From assembly GCA_027563935.2 (NCBI GenBank), contig CM050447.1:81515461-81579460 (forward strand): a stretch of 64,000 nt of DNA, written 5' to 3'. Position numbers and translations under genes: made by a program. A model generated the notes under the pieces. The model made no database searches and had not been told where the DNA came from. It saw nothing but the letters and a program-made list of their open reading frames with translations. Source of the stretch: Costus lasius. Its lineage: Eukaryota > Streptophyta > Magnoliopsida > Zingiberales > Costaceae. Below are positions 21,579-32,837 of the stretch, one piece after another (within the stretch, counting starts at the first letter, position 1; each line of letters begins with the position of its first letter).

Positions 21579-23945
21579 CTAGAACCGAGATGTAAATCGT
21601 GGGTCTCTGTCAGAAATAATACTGGCAGGAACCCCATGTAGCCGTACAATCTCCTGACAATAAAGCCTTGCCAGCTTGTCCATGGAGTAATTCTTTCTGA
21701 TAGGGAGGAAATGGGCAGACTTGGTCAAACGGTCAACGACTACCCAAACCGAGTCAGGGCTTGTACGCGACCTAGGAAGATCCGTCACGAAGTCTATAGT
21801 AATATGTTCCCACTTCCACTCCGGAATAGGAATACTCTGTAGGAGCCCAGAAGGTTTCTTATGCTCGATCTTCACTTGTTGGCATACCAGGCACCGCCCG
21901 ACGTACTCTGCCACGTCTCGTTTCATGCCTTCCCACCAATAAGACTTTCGAAGGTCGTTATACATTTTCGTGGCACTAGGATGTACCGCGAATCTCGACT
22001 TGTGTGCCTCTGCTAGTAATTCTTCCTTAACCACCTCAAGTACACATAACCTATTCCAGCACCTTATTACTCCTTGATCATCCTGGGTAAATTCTTCTCT
22101 TTTGCCCTTTGCGATGATAGACTGCAGGTACCAATCATTTGGTTGTGCCTCAATAATCTTCTGCACCATAGGGGACTGTGCCATCATCACGGCTAAACAA
22201 CCATGCTTAGTGGGGCACATAATCTCAACACTTAAATCTGCCATCTGTTGGGCTAATTCAGTCGGCGTTACTCGCAAGTGAGCTAACACCCCTGCAGTTT
22301 TCCTACTTAGTGCATCTGCTACCACATTGGCTTTACCCGGGTGGTAATTAATTGTACAATCATAATCTTTAAGGAATTCCACCCATCTACGCTGTCTCAT
22401 ATTCAGTTCCTTCTGTGAAAATAAATATTTCAGGCTTTGATGATCCGTAAATATCTCAAATGTGACTCCGTATAAATAATGCCGCCAAATCTTAAGGGCG
22501 AATACCACCGCAGCTAACTCCAAATCGTGTACCGGGTAGTTCTTTTCATGCTCTTTAAGTTGACGGGAGGCATACGCTATCACTTTACCATGCTGCATCA
22601 ATACAGCACCTAAACCTTGGAAAGAGGCATCTGTGTATACTGTATACCCTTCGTCACCAGTCGAAAGTACTAAGATAGGGGCACTGACCAATCTTTGTTT
22701 TAATTCCATAAAACTATTCTCACAATTTTCATCCCAACAGAATTTAACCTCTTTCTTTGTCAAATTTGTAAGTGGACCGGCAATTTTAGAAAATCCCTCT
22801 ACAAATTTCCGATAATATCCAGCCAATCCGAGAAAACTCTGAACTTCTGCCACAGTCTTAGGACTTTCCCATTCTATAACAGCTTTAATCTTCTCAGGAT
22901 CAACAGCAACACCTTCACCGAAAATCACATGCCCTAAGAAGGTAACTTCACTTAGCCAGAAAGCACACTTGCTGTACTTAGCATACAGTTGCTCTCTTCT
23001 AAGGGTCTCCAGCACAAGCCGAAGATGTCGCTTGTGCTCAGCCCTGCTCCGAGAATAGATCAATATGTCATCAATAAAAACTACGACAAACCAATCAAGA
23101 TAATTGATGAACACGCGATTCATCATGTCCATAAAGGCTGCTGGAGCATTTGTCAGACCGAAGGGCATAACGAGAAACTCGTAATGCCCATAACATGTTC
23201 GAAAAGTAGTCTTCGACACGTCTTCTCCACGAATTATTAACTGGTGATATCCCGATCTCAAGTCAATTTTGGAGTAGACAGAAGTACCCTTGAGCTGGTC
23301 AAATAAGTCATCAATCCTTGGTAGAGGGTACTTGTTCTTCACCGTAACCGCATTCAACTGTCTGTAGTCCACACACAGCCGAAATGAACCGTCCTTTTTC
23401 TTCACAAAGAGAACAGGAGCACCCCAGGGAGATGCACTGGGTCTTATAAACCCCTTATCAAGAAGCCCCTGTAATTGGACTTTCAACTCCTCAAGCTCAC
23501 GGGGCGCCATCCGATACGGTGCTTTAGAGATAGGCGCCGTACCAGGCTGGAGATCAATAGCAAAGTCTATATCCCTGTTGGGTGGCAATCCAGGTAAGTC
23601 CTCAGGAAATACATCAAGAAATTTCCTGACAACCGGCACACGTTCGATAGGAATCAGGGTCTGATCCCCCGTATCAACAATAGACATAAGATAACCATGA
23701 CATCCACTGCTTAGTAACCTCCTGGCTTGCATAGCAGAAATTATAGGAGCAATCTGACCGGATACTCCAGAAAATGTGTATGTCATATAATCATGACCTT
23801 TGAATATCACCGTGCAGTCATCGCAATCAACCACCACACGGTTATAAGACAACCAATTCATTCCAAGAATAATCTCAAAATCTGAGAATTCCAGTAACAT
23901 CAGATCCGAGTATATGATCAATCCGTTGAAATTCAGAGGGCACTG
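21579..23945 (-). CDS. pol: Gypsy Pol: reverse transcriptase, RNase H and integrase N-terminal half
   Basis: This lies in frame with gag and is separated from it only by the TAG at 23946-23948. It begins in the protease C-terminal region ([19 protein letters not shown]). Reverse transcriptase follows with [20 protein letters not shown] and the active site FIDDILIYS near 23060. RNase H starts at [13 protein letters not shown] and ends near [13 protein letters not shown]. Integrase opens with an HHCC finger (H in AVHPSATKM, then CLVCQQVK) and the core aspartates in [10 protein letters not shown] and [13 protein letters not shown]. It ends at TAG 21579-21581, where related proteins have tryptophan (RF then W). 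All visible catalytic residues are intact. Confidence 0.93.
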   Translation of the reverse strand, partial: QCPLNFNGLIIYSDLMLLEFSDFEIILGMNWLSYNRVVVDCDDCTVIFKGHDYMTYTFSGVSGQIAPIISAMQARRLLSSGCHGYLMSIVDTGDQTLIPIERVPVVRKFLDVFPEDLPGLPPNRDIDFAIDLQPGTAPISKAPYRMAPRELEELKVQLQGLLDKGFIRPSASPWGAPVLFVKKKDGSFRLCVDYRQLNAVTVKNKYPLPRIDDLFDQLKGTSVYSKIDLRSGYHQLIIRGEDVSKTTFRTCYGHYEFLVMPFGLTNAPAAFMDMMNRVFINYLDWFVVVFIDDILIYSRSRAEHKRHLRLVLETLRREQLYAKYSKCAFWLSEVTFLGHVIFGEGVAVDPEKIKAVIEWESPKTVAEVQSFLGLAGYYRKFVEGFSKIAGPLTNLTKKEVKFCWDENCENSFMELKQRLVSAPILVLSTGDEGYTVYTDASFQGLGAVLMQHGKVIAYASRQLKEHEKNYPVHDLELAAVVFALKIWRHYLYGVTFEIFTDHQSLKYLFSQKELNMRQRRWVEFLKDYDCTINYHPGKANVVADALSRKTAGVLAHLRVTPTELAQQMADLSVEIMCPTKHGCLAVMMAQSPMVQKIIEAQPNDWYLQSIIAKGKREEFTQDDQGVIRCWNRLCVLEVVKEELLAEAHKSRFAVHPSATKMYNDLRKSYWWEGMKRDVAEYVGRCLVCQQVKIEHKKPSGLLQSIPIPEWKWEHITIDFVTDLPRSRTSPDSVWVVVDRLTKSAHFLPIRKNYSMDKLARLYCQEIVRLHGVPASIISDRDPRFTSRF

Positions 23946-25412
23946 CTATACCTCTAAGTACGATCGTAACGTACCCCCAGAGGGTACAGATACCGTCATA
24001 TCATGTTGAGAGAAAACCGGTTCTAATTCCAACTTTTTCACATAAGCATACGAAATAAAGGAGTGCGAGCTACCAGTATCTATCAATAAGTATGCAGGTG
24101 TACTGAATACTGAAATGATACCTCGCATGACGTTGCCCGTCTCGCGCTGTGCATCCTGCTCAGTCAGCGCATAAGTCTGGCCCGTCGTGGGTGTCTGCTG
24201 CGGTCTGCCCTGGGGAGTCGGTGCAGTGTGACCGCGGCGAGGAGGTCGAGGCTGTCCTCGTCGAGCTGGTGGAGCAGATCTCTGCGTACTAGGGGCAACC
24301 TGAGGCTGCTTGCCCCTATTTGGACAATGGCTTTTGTAGTGGCCCATCTCATGACAGTAGTGGCACTGAATGTACTGAAGTGGGCAGTCCCGAGAAATAT
24401 GGCCCACTTCCCCACACTGATAGCAAGTCCTCGTGTCCGGAGAAGACCCAACACTTGGCGGAGGCGATTGGAAGGAGCGAGTAGACATGGACCCCGGGGC
24501 CCATGATTTCCGACCCGGCTGGATCGAACGAGCACTAGAACGCTGCATAGGTAGACTCCGGCTGGCAGAAAACCCAGACTCCCTAGAATGGCTCGAGGCG
24601 GGTGCTTTGCCCTTGCGCCGCTTCTGATCAATAGCCTTTTCGCGCTGCTCAGTTCGGCGCGCCATAGCGACCACAGCTGAAAAGTCCTCAAGAGGAGCTG
24701 AGTTGGTCCCTCGTGAAATTTCAGGGTCCAATCCACGAATAAACTGTTCCGACTTATCTTCGATTGTAGGGGTCACAGTGGGGAACATTGCCGACAACCG
24801 CTGGAGGTCCACTAAGTATTCATCTACAGAACGCCCATTCTGCTCCAGATTGACATATTCTTGATGCAGCGTCTCTCGAAAAGTCCTAGGGAAGTACTCG
24901 GTATGGAAGGCCCCACAGAAAATGTCCCAATCATAGAGGGCTGCTCCAATAGTCTGTTCAAGCCCGGCAAACCACGCCTTGGCGTCACCCTGAAAGAAAT
25001 AAATTGCCAATTTCACCCGTTGGTCATTAGGGCATCCCAATATATTCAATGTGTCTGTCACACTCTCCAGCCAATTGGTGGCTTCCCACGGGTCTGGTTT
25101 TCCAAAAAACACTCCAAATCGTCGTTCCCTCATGGTGGTAAAGCGAGACGCTAACTCCAACGCTGCAGTCGAGGGAGTTTCACGCGCTCTACGCCGTGGA
25201 GGTTCTTGGACCGGAGGTTCTGGTGCGTGCCGTCTACTTCCCACTTCACTAACGTCGTCATCGTATTGAATATGTGGGGCAGCTACAAAGGGTTCTTCCC
25301 TTCTCTCACTGCTAGAACCTGAAGCTTTACGCATCCAGCTGAGTGGCACACTCAGTGCTTCTCGAGCAAATCCCGCCACTCGTCCAAGACGGGAACTCTT
25401 CTTTGGTGCCAT
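23946..25412 (-). CDS. gag: Gypsy Gag and N-terminal protease
   Basis: The ATG at 25410-25412 starts a 488-residue product. A basic N-terminus is followed by the retrotransposon Gag core at about residues 95-220 (DPWEATNWLESV, then AKAWFAGLE, then FRETLHQEYVNLEQ). A Ser/Arg/Pro-rich linker precedes two CCHC knuckles (CYQCGEVGHISRDC and CHYCHEMGHYKSHC). The aspartic protease starts with LLIDTGSSHSFIS. The frame is stopped by TAG at 23946-23948 in the protease, after RSYLEV, and the next codons continue the protease in the same frame. This start gives the usual plant chromovirus Gag length. Confidence 0.93.
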   Translation of the reverse strand: MAPKKSSRLGRVAGFAREALSVPLSWMRKASGSSSERREEPFVAAPHIQYDDDVSEVGSRRHAPEPPVQEPPRRRARETPSTAALELASRFTTMRERRFGVFFGKPDPWEATNWLESVTDTLNILGCPNDQRVKLAIYFFQGDAKAWFAGLEQTIGAALYDWDIFCGAFHTEYFPRTFRETLHQEYVNLEQNGRSVDEYLVDLQRLSAMFPTVTPTIEDKSEQFIRGLDPEISRGTNSAPLEDFSAVVAMARRTEQREKAIDQKRRKGKAPASSHSRESGFSASRSLPMQRSSARSIQPGRKSWAPGSMSTRSFQSPPPSVGSSPDTRTCYQCGEVGHISRDCPLQYIQCHYCHEMGHYKSHCPNRGKQPQVAPSTQRSAPPARRGQPRPPRRGHTAPTPQGRPQQTPTTGQTYALTEQDAQRETGNVMRGIISVFSTPAYLLIDTGSSHSFISYAYVKKLELEPVFSQHDMTVSVPSGGTLRSYLEV

Positions 25413-25558
25413 TTCCTGTAACGCACCAACAACAACAAATAGTCACGTTAATTAAAATCACAGATTAATATGATCAAATACGATTAACACTAACGCGGAT
25501 CTTAAATCCTAAGATTTGATCCTAAGTCCTTATGTCCCATGGAAGATCCTGAACCTAA

Positions 25559-25570
25559 GCTCTGATACCA
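25559..25570 (-). promoter_or_regulatory. Primer-binding site of gypsy element F (initiator-Met tRNA)
   Basis: On the minus strand TGGTATCAGAGC lies four bases after the end of the 5' LTR. It is complementary to the 3' end of plant initiator-Met tRNA. Confidence 0.9.
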
Positions 25571-25574
25571 TAAT

Positions 25575-27661
25575 TGTTACGCCCCAAAAATCCACCCGGA
25601 TCCCACGCCGGGAATCTCGGACCTCGGGACGCACAACACTGTACCTGTCAATCACTTCTGACAACCGAAAGGTACAGACTGAAATAAAATAGTCTAAACA
25701 GAGGCCAGCCCGGCCTTAAATATCCAAATACAACACCGACAGATACGAAATATAGACTGGCACAGCGGTCAACAGAAATAACAATAACAGGACCGACGCA
25801 GCGGTCGACAAACCAATAGATAACATGACCGGCGCAGCGGTCGACAGAGTCCAACAACATAACATAAAATAGCAACAGATCAAAATGCATCACAACCCAC
25901 CCAGACTGGTGGCCAACTACTAACTATCTACTCTGCTCCAGATGGAGCCGTGCCTGAACCTGGAGGCAAACCGAAGGGGGTTAGCCGGAGGCTAAGTAGG
26001 GATATTACAATGATATGGTGCATGATCAGATACAGGGAATTACCAGAATACACCAAGACTCTATATGACCATATAGAGTATAATCAAATCTCAATATACA
26101 TACCAATATATATGTATCCTCATACACAGATAAAATCTGGGAGCTGGTACAGTAGTGGTCCATGACCCGCAACTCTATAAAAGAGTGATCCCTACTGATG
26201 GCTCCCCGAACAGTAGAGACGACTGTCCGTCGACAGCCCGCTAGTGTAGCGTCCTACACTCAGTACAACCCCTCATTGGGTTGATAACAGACCTCAAGCC
26301 CATAACGTTGGACTCTCTCGGCCAGAGACGATCATACAGTCTCGACAGAAATCTCACAGGTAGTATCTGAGGTATATTGACATGTCTATCGCTAGACAGT
26401 CAATCCTCAATGTACATATACAGACTCATACCATCTACCAACTACAAGTAAACATGCAAGAACCGAAAATACTCATACCATGTTTCATGCAATAGTTATG
26501 TCAACAGGAATGTACGTAGAGTAGAACGGGAATTAGAGCAGTAATCAATAGTGCTAAGAAGCAATAAGGGAGGTGCCGCTAACTACACATGCGGTTGGCA
26601 CCGTAACAAAGAACAGAGGTAGAATCCCTACCTCAACAGTAGCTGAATAGTACAGATCCAACCAACACAGTGTCAAGTATCAATCAACAAGACCTAACAG
26701 GGTAAATCATGTATAAGTCACACCATTCTATTTTAATCCATTTAACAATAATTAACATGCTAATCCGGTTTCATTATGTTAATCAGGTCGTGCCAAGTTA
26801 TTAAATCAAGTTTGACAGGTATACGTGAGTTCAGGGTTATGTTCGCATGCGTTCGTGTAATACGTATACGGAGACGGAGTACGGTTACTAACCTAGTTCG
26901 CAGCCACGTGCGAACGCAATAATCACCACGGAAGTCGAACTACGCGAGAACCAACCACGCGCGCGTAACCGAGTCGTCGGCACAGAACTCGAGGTTCGCC
27001 GGAAAGTTTGCTGGAACAGTAGCGCCGCCGCTACAGTGATCGCCGGAATAGTACTTTCGGTGACCGATCGGAATTTTCGAAGTGCCACGAGGAAGCCGCC
27101 GGCGAGGTGAGTCCGGCTGTACAGTCCGTTTCCCAGGGGGACGCCGGAGGCCGCGTAGATCTGAGGTCGAAGGCTCGGCGGCGCCGTTCGCGCAACTCAC
27201 CGGAGCCGGGGAAGAAAGCGTCGAGGAGGCGTCGGCTGATGGCGAAAACGTCCGCCGAGGCCAGAGGGAGGTCGCTGGAGTCGCCGGAGACGCGTTGGGC
27301 GTCGGATCTGAAGTTTCCCGTCGGACGCGAGGGAGAAGAAGGTAGGGGCGAAGACGGCCGGATTTCCGGTCGTTGGACGGCGGAAGCTCGTCGCCAGTCA
27401 ATGTCTGCCGGCAGGAGGAAAGGGGACGCGAGTAAAGTAGGAGGCGAGCGCCGATCGAAGGAGAGGTTCGTTCGATCGTTGGTGAAGAGCACGAATGGCA
27501 ACGGGAAGAAATAGAGGGAAAAAGAGGCGTGCGACAACGGGTGATAGGTGGAGGATGGGTTTGACCACCGTCTACCGTCATGTCCCGTCACCCAAATATT
27601 TTACTATTATTTCACTTTAAAATTTCCTTTCTTTCGTCCGTTTTCTACCACGGACGTAACA
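25575..27661 (-). repeat. 5' LTR of gypsy element F
   Basis: This 2,087-bp LTR is the partner of 18571-20645, reading TGTTACGCCCC to CGGACGTAACA on +. It holds 12 bp near 27007 (about AAGTTTGCTGGA) that the other LTR lacks. It should carry the promoter for minus-strand transcription, but I could not place a convincing TATA box. Confidence 0.95.
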
Positions 27662-27666
27662 CAATC

Positions 27667-27836
27667 CATTGTTACATATTCATCATTATTTGTTATTTCA
27701 ATTGATTGACTAAGAATTTGTATCTTGTTTGTTGGTACATTGCTATTTGGATTGTAATTTAGAATTCCTAGATTGTAATAGTTATCAATAGTAAAGGTAA
27801 TTGTAATCTTGATTTCTCTTTTCGTAAATTTGGCCT
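27667..27836. other. Unassigned DNA right of element F
   Basis: Short non-coding AT-rich stretch between element F and the small MITE; nothing recognised. Confidence 0.5.
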
Positions 27837-27990
27837 TTAAGGGTGTGTTTCCAACGGAAAATTGGGAGGGAAAAATAGTGTATTTTCTATTTTTCCTTCT
27901 CAGTTTTTCGTCCAAGGAAACACAATCTTAGATTCAATGTATTTTTTATTTTTTCTTTCCAGTTTTCCGTCCAAGGAAACACAGCCTTAA
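27837..27990. mobile_element. Small MITE with TTAA flanks
   Basis: This 146-bp element (27841-27986) is flanked by TTAA. Its left end is GGGTGTGTTTCC and its right end, reverse complemented, is GGCTGTGTTTCC. A second copy of the right terminus (CGTCCAAGGAAACACA) is present internally near 27911-27926. The 3-4 bp TTA/TTAA duplication suggests a Tourist/PIF-Harbinger type. It has no coding capacity. Confidence 0.72.
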
Positions 27991-28916
27991 AGGATTGTGA
28001 GAAGTATCTCCCCATCTAGTTTGTAGCTTTGTGTGTTTGTAATTGTTGATGAAGTCTCGAAGGATTGAAAGATAGCTAAGATTGGGTTCGATCCTTTTTC
28101 TATTTCAAAAGGGGCTCACTGTACATTTTACTTTCAAGTATTTTCTTTAAACACTTAAATTTTAACTATCTTGATTGAATCTTGTAAGTAGGGTTTTACA
28201 AAACTATGATTAAGTTACATATTTTCAAATTTATACATATGCTAGTATGTTGCCGTTTGCTCGTAAGTCTTTAATGTTATGTGTGACTCGTGGAAACTAT
28301 GTTGAGGTGGATCATTTAAGAGTATGTGTTAAGATTCCAACGGTCTGTAACTAGGGATTATCTCGATTTATTAGTCTCATGGAGGTTTTTTTTCTTAACT
28401 ATCAAATCACAGGAATGGTTCCTACATGATCCTAGTTAAGCTCTTTATCAACTTAGGTTCATGTGATCATCCAATAGCTCTTTATCAACTTAGGTCCCAA
28501 AAGTTGTCTATAGATCTTGGTCGTGACTGCTCCTAATAGTAGATTATGACCATGACGAGGATCGCAACTTGGCTATGAATCCCACTGCAGAGTTCACAAA
28601 ATTGCTTAGAAAACATCACGACTGTGATAGACATCATGGCCTGCACGTAACGCTAGATTACAGCCATGATGAAGATCATAGCTCGCCCTTGAAACACACC
28701 GATGTCATACCAAATTTTTGTTGAAAGTATCATGGCCTTGACATCCATCAGGGTTTACCCATGACAGTCCTAGAAAAGCCAAAACAACATATTTCAATGG
28801 CCCTATGATGATCACAATGTCCAAGTCAGCCTCTTGAGTAGTACATGGGAATAATTAGCCCTTCTTTAGCTCACATGAGGCCCATTCAAAGTATGTGCTT
28901 GCTTTAACGACGTAAT
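27991..28916. other. Unassigned DNA
   Basis: About 0.9 kb without a credible open frame or recognised repeat. A phrase containing CCATGATGAAGATCATAGCTCG-like sequence recurs loosely around 28550-28690, but too weakly to call a repeat. Confidence 0.45.
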
Positions 28917-30600
28917 TGTTAGTATGCATGCCCTAGGACCTATTGTTAGTCCGGACATTTGTACTACACATATTATATATTCTAGCATTGTCATTGTCAT
29001 GTTTTTTGATATATCTGCACATATATGTGTTTACATGATGATGTCCCTGGAGATATTTCGTATCTCAAATGTTATGTCCCTAGTCGAGTGCCAAAGTGGA
29101 TAAGGGACAACTATGGTATAGGTGAGACTAGTTTATGCACTAGTTAAGCATAGAGTGCTAAATGCAAGCATATGAGTATATCAAAGAATATATACTGGAT
29201 TGACCCGTCATAAAGTTTTTACTTGGTGTCTCAAGTTAAAATTCATAGTGACAAAGGTGCATTGGTCCTTCGACTTGAGAGAGTTTGTGACTCTATATGA
29301 TAAGAGTTATGCTTTGATACAACCTAATGTCTCTCCATAGTAGGGAGGTCATAATGGTTATCATAAGGAATATCATGAGCCATATGAGAGATGCATCTCA
29401 CCAATAGAGGATTTGCCCCTTCCTTAAGTGGAAGCTTGACATCCTTGGGCCCCCCATATGGATGCATGACTGAAAGTGTGTGGCTACACCTAAGTTTACC
29501 CAGATTTAGTTATGACCATGACATTGGATTATACAAGTGTGACACGCTTGTCCAATCAGGATGTCAGTTTAGCAATGAGACATATATGCACATGTACTTT
29601 GTTATGGTTTAGGGGTTGTCGGTGATGACATCTATTCCGATAACGTGGGTAACAGTGATATATTGCTAGGTTCCACTCACTACTTTTGATGATGAGCTCA
29701 TCACTACCAATGCTAGAGAAACTTACAGGGTCACACACTTAGACACTCGAGATCCCATATTGATCGGGTTGCCTCTGATCGAATATATAATGATTCGAAT
29801 CTATTTGAGAGTCTTATGCATTGTGGATGCATATTTTGAGTTAGGAGAAGTCTTATAGACATTAGTGACATTCTGTGATCAAGTTGACCCTGGTTGACCT
29901 TCAGGTGACCATGTTGACTTTGGTCAATGAGTCAAAACTCGGGTTAGCACCGAAATGATTCAGTGACTTAATAACTTGATCGAGATGGGTCCATAGCTCT
30001 AGTCGCATATCTGAATATTAATATTCAGATAAAAGGAATTAATTTATTAAATTAATTTGTGACTTAAGTTGTGGAGGCCACGAATAAACTCTATAAATAT
30101 AAGGGCTAGGGGGCGCATACATGCATGCTTGCTCTAATCAACTCTAGCTGCCTAGGTCTCTTCCCTTCTCACTAAACCCTAGCTTCCAAGCTCTCTTTCT
30201 TGGCCGCCCCCTAGAGAAAACTTCCATCATTAAGGGGAGTTACGTGAGGAGAAAGCGATCAGGTCATTTACATGTTTTGGGAAAGAAGTAGTAGAAAAAT
30301 TGGTTTTCAGAAGGGATTTGCAGCAAGGCAGATGAAGGACCGGAGGACCATGGAGGAGAAGAAATAAATGCCTGGAGGGAACTTGTTGAAGAAGAGAGGA
30401 TCGACATGAGATTGATTGCAAGGGGAAGAAGCAAAGAAAGGGGCAACACCTGGAAGAGAACCTACGCAGTGCAGGGGAAGAGAGAAGACATTTTCACAAC
30501 GCCTAGGGAAGAAGAAACACTTCTAAGGACTCTCGATTGATCATCTCAAATACAAAATCTGGTTTGGGGAAATCCTTAATCTAGTTTTCTAGACATTTTA
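28917..30600 (+). repeat. Lone copia LTR of the B family, + orientation
   Basis: It starts TGTTAGTATGCATGCCCTAGG and keeps the B-family LTR landmarks in order: GATGATGTCCCTGGAGA, then TAGTCGAGTGCC, then GTGGATAAGGGACA, then GGATTGACCCGTC. It therefore matches the reverse complement of 32209-34059 in a diverged form. A TATA box lies at 30091. No primer-binding site, gag or pol follows, so it is a solo LTR or remnant. The right end is not sharply defined and lies between about 30594 and 30695. Confidence 0.7.
30091..30099 (+). promoter_or_regulatory. TATA box of the lone B-family LTR
   Basis: CTATAAATA matches the plant TATA consensus and sits about 1.17 kb into the LTR. The equivalent place in the B LTRs also has a TATA box. 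Confidence 0.5.
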
Positions 30601-30695
30601 GACAAAGATTTGGAATGTATGAACTTGTCTTAACCTGTATTTATGTGATGATCATGATTATTGTAGCCTAAGCTCATATCAGGATTTGGGGGAAC

Positions 30696-31891
30696 TGTTG
30701 GGAAACCCCGGGGATAATTTAAAATTTTACAAGACATTACAGATACAGCAGAACCTTATCCCCGAAACAGGCTAGTCCCAAAAACCTAGTGAAGATCATC
30801 TTGCGAGGGGGTCGACACGATGAGAGGAGAAAGTACCTATAGCAAGCATGGAGGTCGATGTCGAGAGAGGCGCCCAAGCGTTCGCCCTCTGCAGTCTTAC
30901 ACACACGGATGCCTCGAGTCCTCTTCTTCCACGCCCGGTGCTAGCCTCAGGAAGAAGATCCAAGCCTTAGGTCACCTTCTTCAAAGCTTGCGCGCCTTCA
31001 AGAAGATGCGTCAATAGAAGAAGGAAGGGGGAGATGAATGCCGCCAAGCTTCTCCAACTTGCACCAAGAGGAGATGATGGAGAGAACTTGTGCTGAGGAA
31101 GAGATGAGCCCAACCTCTTTACTTCTCTTGCGCCAAAGGAGGAGGAAGGAGATGAAGACACCATGCTCTCCAATAATTGCGCCAAGAGGAGAAGAATAGA
31201 AGAGGTTGCGGCTATGGAGCAGATGTTGCGCCAATCCCTTTGCTCTTGCCTGTTAGTAGTTCACGTCAACTCTCCCCCTTTGCTCTCGCATATCATTGAT
31301 ATATATAGAGCAAAGGGTGGCTAAGCAAGAGGCATTGGCGCAATTCACAAAGAGGTTAGCGGCTAGGGTTAAGGGAATGGAGCAATTAGGGTTTCAGGCA
31401 AGGAAAGTCTCCAAGACTTTACCATAAACCTCATCCCCTTTTCCATATGCGCTTGCCACTTTCCAAATAAGTTGTTCAAGCCATATGTGCCCAAAGCCTA
31501 GCCTTAGAGGCAAGCTTTCCATCCAGGAAGAAAGGGCTAGGTGCCAATTGCTTCCTTATGAAGCAAATTGTGCCAACTCCTCCCCATTATACCCCTTAGG
31601 CACCAACGGAGATGATTTCTGTCCATTATACCCTTTTAACCCATTATCTCTTCATGACAACTTGTTATTGGGCCTCATTAGGTAATCAGCTAGCCCAAAC
31701 TTCATTACATGGGTTGATTAAGCCATTGGATCCAATCCAATGTAACCATAATCCAAATGTGACCAACCATGGTCAATTTTGGGTCAACCTGCTAAAAATA
31801 AATTTTGGCTCCAATATGTCTCTTCCATCTCATCAGGCCCATTGGCGCTGATGAAATCTCCCAAATAGATCCGAGTTATCTAATAACTCGA
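30696..31891 (-). repeat. Left part of the 3' LTR of copia B2
   Basis: It begins TGTTGGGAAACCCCGGGG, the same terminus as the B LTRs at 32209 and 43976, and follows them with clear but diverged similarity, including GATGGATTCTCC/GATGAAATCTCCC and GAGTTATCYAATAACTC-type phrases. It stops at 31891, where the end of element C begins. The missing remainder resumes at 60116 on the other side of C, after a gap of about 460 bp relative to the B LTR. A possible minus-strand TATA (CTATATATAT) lies near 31299-31308. Confidence 0.8.
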
Positions 31892-32208
31892 TGTTGTGAT
31901 CCGCAAGTGCACGGATACTCGAACTAATAAAGAAAGATATAGAACCATAAAGACCTTATTGTTAAGTACCAAATAGTTGTATTCTTACTAGCTAAGCGAT
32001 CGATTATAATGCAAGTGAACAATAAAAAGAGCGTAGAGATAATCAGAGAGAAACATTGGGACTATGGTTTCATCCTCCTTGATTCTAATGACTAGATTTA
32101 AATAAAAGGTCGTCAGACTAATCTTATCATGATAAAGACTTAATTTACTTCATAAATGGATTATCCCACTTTCGTGCAAACAATCATGCAGGGATCAATC
32201 CTCGCTTT
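31892..32208 (-). repeat. 3' LTR of element C, left segment
   Basis: This 317-bp segment starts TGTTGTGATCCGCAAGTGC and matches 59087-59403 almost base for base. It is cut at 32208 by element B. The target bases GCTTT (32204-32208) are repeated at 45827-45831, where the LTR continues. Confidence 0.9.
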
Positions 32209-32755
32209 TGTTGGGAAACCCCGGGGATTTTAAAATTTTACAGACAAGCATAGCGGAAGCAATCCCCAAAACAGGCCAGTCCCAAAAACCCAGAAGATCG
32301 AGTCTTGCGAGGAGATCGACATGGTGAGTAGAAGATGATACCTTGATGCAAATTAAGTGATGTGATGCAGGCGCCCAAATGTGCGCCCTCTGCAGTCTCG
32401 CACACAGCCGAACCTCGAATCCTCTTCTTCCACGCCCGGTGCTAGCCTCGGGAAGAAGATCCATGCCTTTGGGAGACTTTCTCAATCACTTGTGCCAACT
32501 CCAGAGGAGATGCCAAGGAGAGGAGGTGGAGCTTCGTCGGAGTCCAACTCTTGAAGCACTCCACCAAGATCCGAACTAGAATCAACTGAAGCCAAAGTCC
32601 AACTTTGGAGAGGAGGGCGCCAAGGAACTTCCAAAGTTCCGAATTCACTAAAGGGAAGAGGAGAGACAATGGGCGAACATCCCTCTCCCTCTTTCCAGGA
32701 GTGGCGACAAGGGGGACAAGAGTTCAAGAGTCGCGACGAGGGGGGAGGAAGGGGG

Positions 32756-32763
32756 TTTATATA
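32756..32763 (-). promoter_or_regulatory. TATA box in the 3' LTR of B
   Basis: TATATAAA on the minus strand, followed downstream by a C-rich pyrimidine stretch. It is conserved in the 5' LTR at 44523-44530, which would drive transcription of B. Confidence 0.6.
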
Positions 32764-32780
32764 CCCATGAATAGGTGCAC

Positions 32781-32837
32781 CTCTTCACTAGTGAAGAGGC
32801 ACACCTCTTCATGAAGAGACACACCTCTTCAAGAGGT
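32781..32837. repeat. Three consecutive palindromes upstream of the B TATA box
   Basis: CTCTTCACTAGTGAAGAG (32781-32798) and CTCTTCATGAAGAG (32805-32818) are perfect palindromes. CCTCTTCAAGAGG at 32824-32836 is nearly so. On the minus strand they lie about 20-75 bp upstream of the TATA box. The other LTR has the same block at 44548-44604, with one base changed in the second palindrome. Confidence 0.85.

Larger units (their letters stand above)
18566..27666 (-). mobile_element. Complete Ty3/gypsy chromovirus F with target-site duplication CAATC
   Basis: This full-length minus-strand element (18571-27661, 9,091 bp) is flanked by CAATC at 18566-18570 and 27662-27666. It has two LTRs (2,075 and 2,087 bp), a primer-binding site for initiator-Met tRNA, gag, protease, reverse transcriptase, RNase H, integrase and a C-terminal chromodomain, then a polypurine tract. 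The order and the chromodomain place it among plant chromoviruses, most like the Tekay/Del group. Two single in-frame TAG codons break the polyprotein. Perfect TSDs and near-identical LTRs indicate a recent insertion. Confidence 0.95.

Noticed and set aside
29391..29612. Short open frames as possible host genes between 27991 and 30600
   Set aside because: They fall in LTR-like or AT-rich DNA, are under 110 codons, and show no domain or start context.
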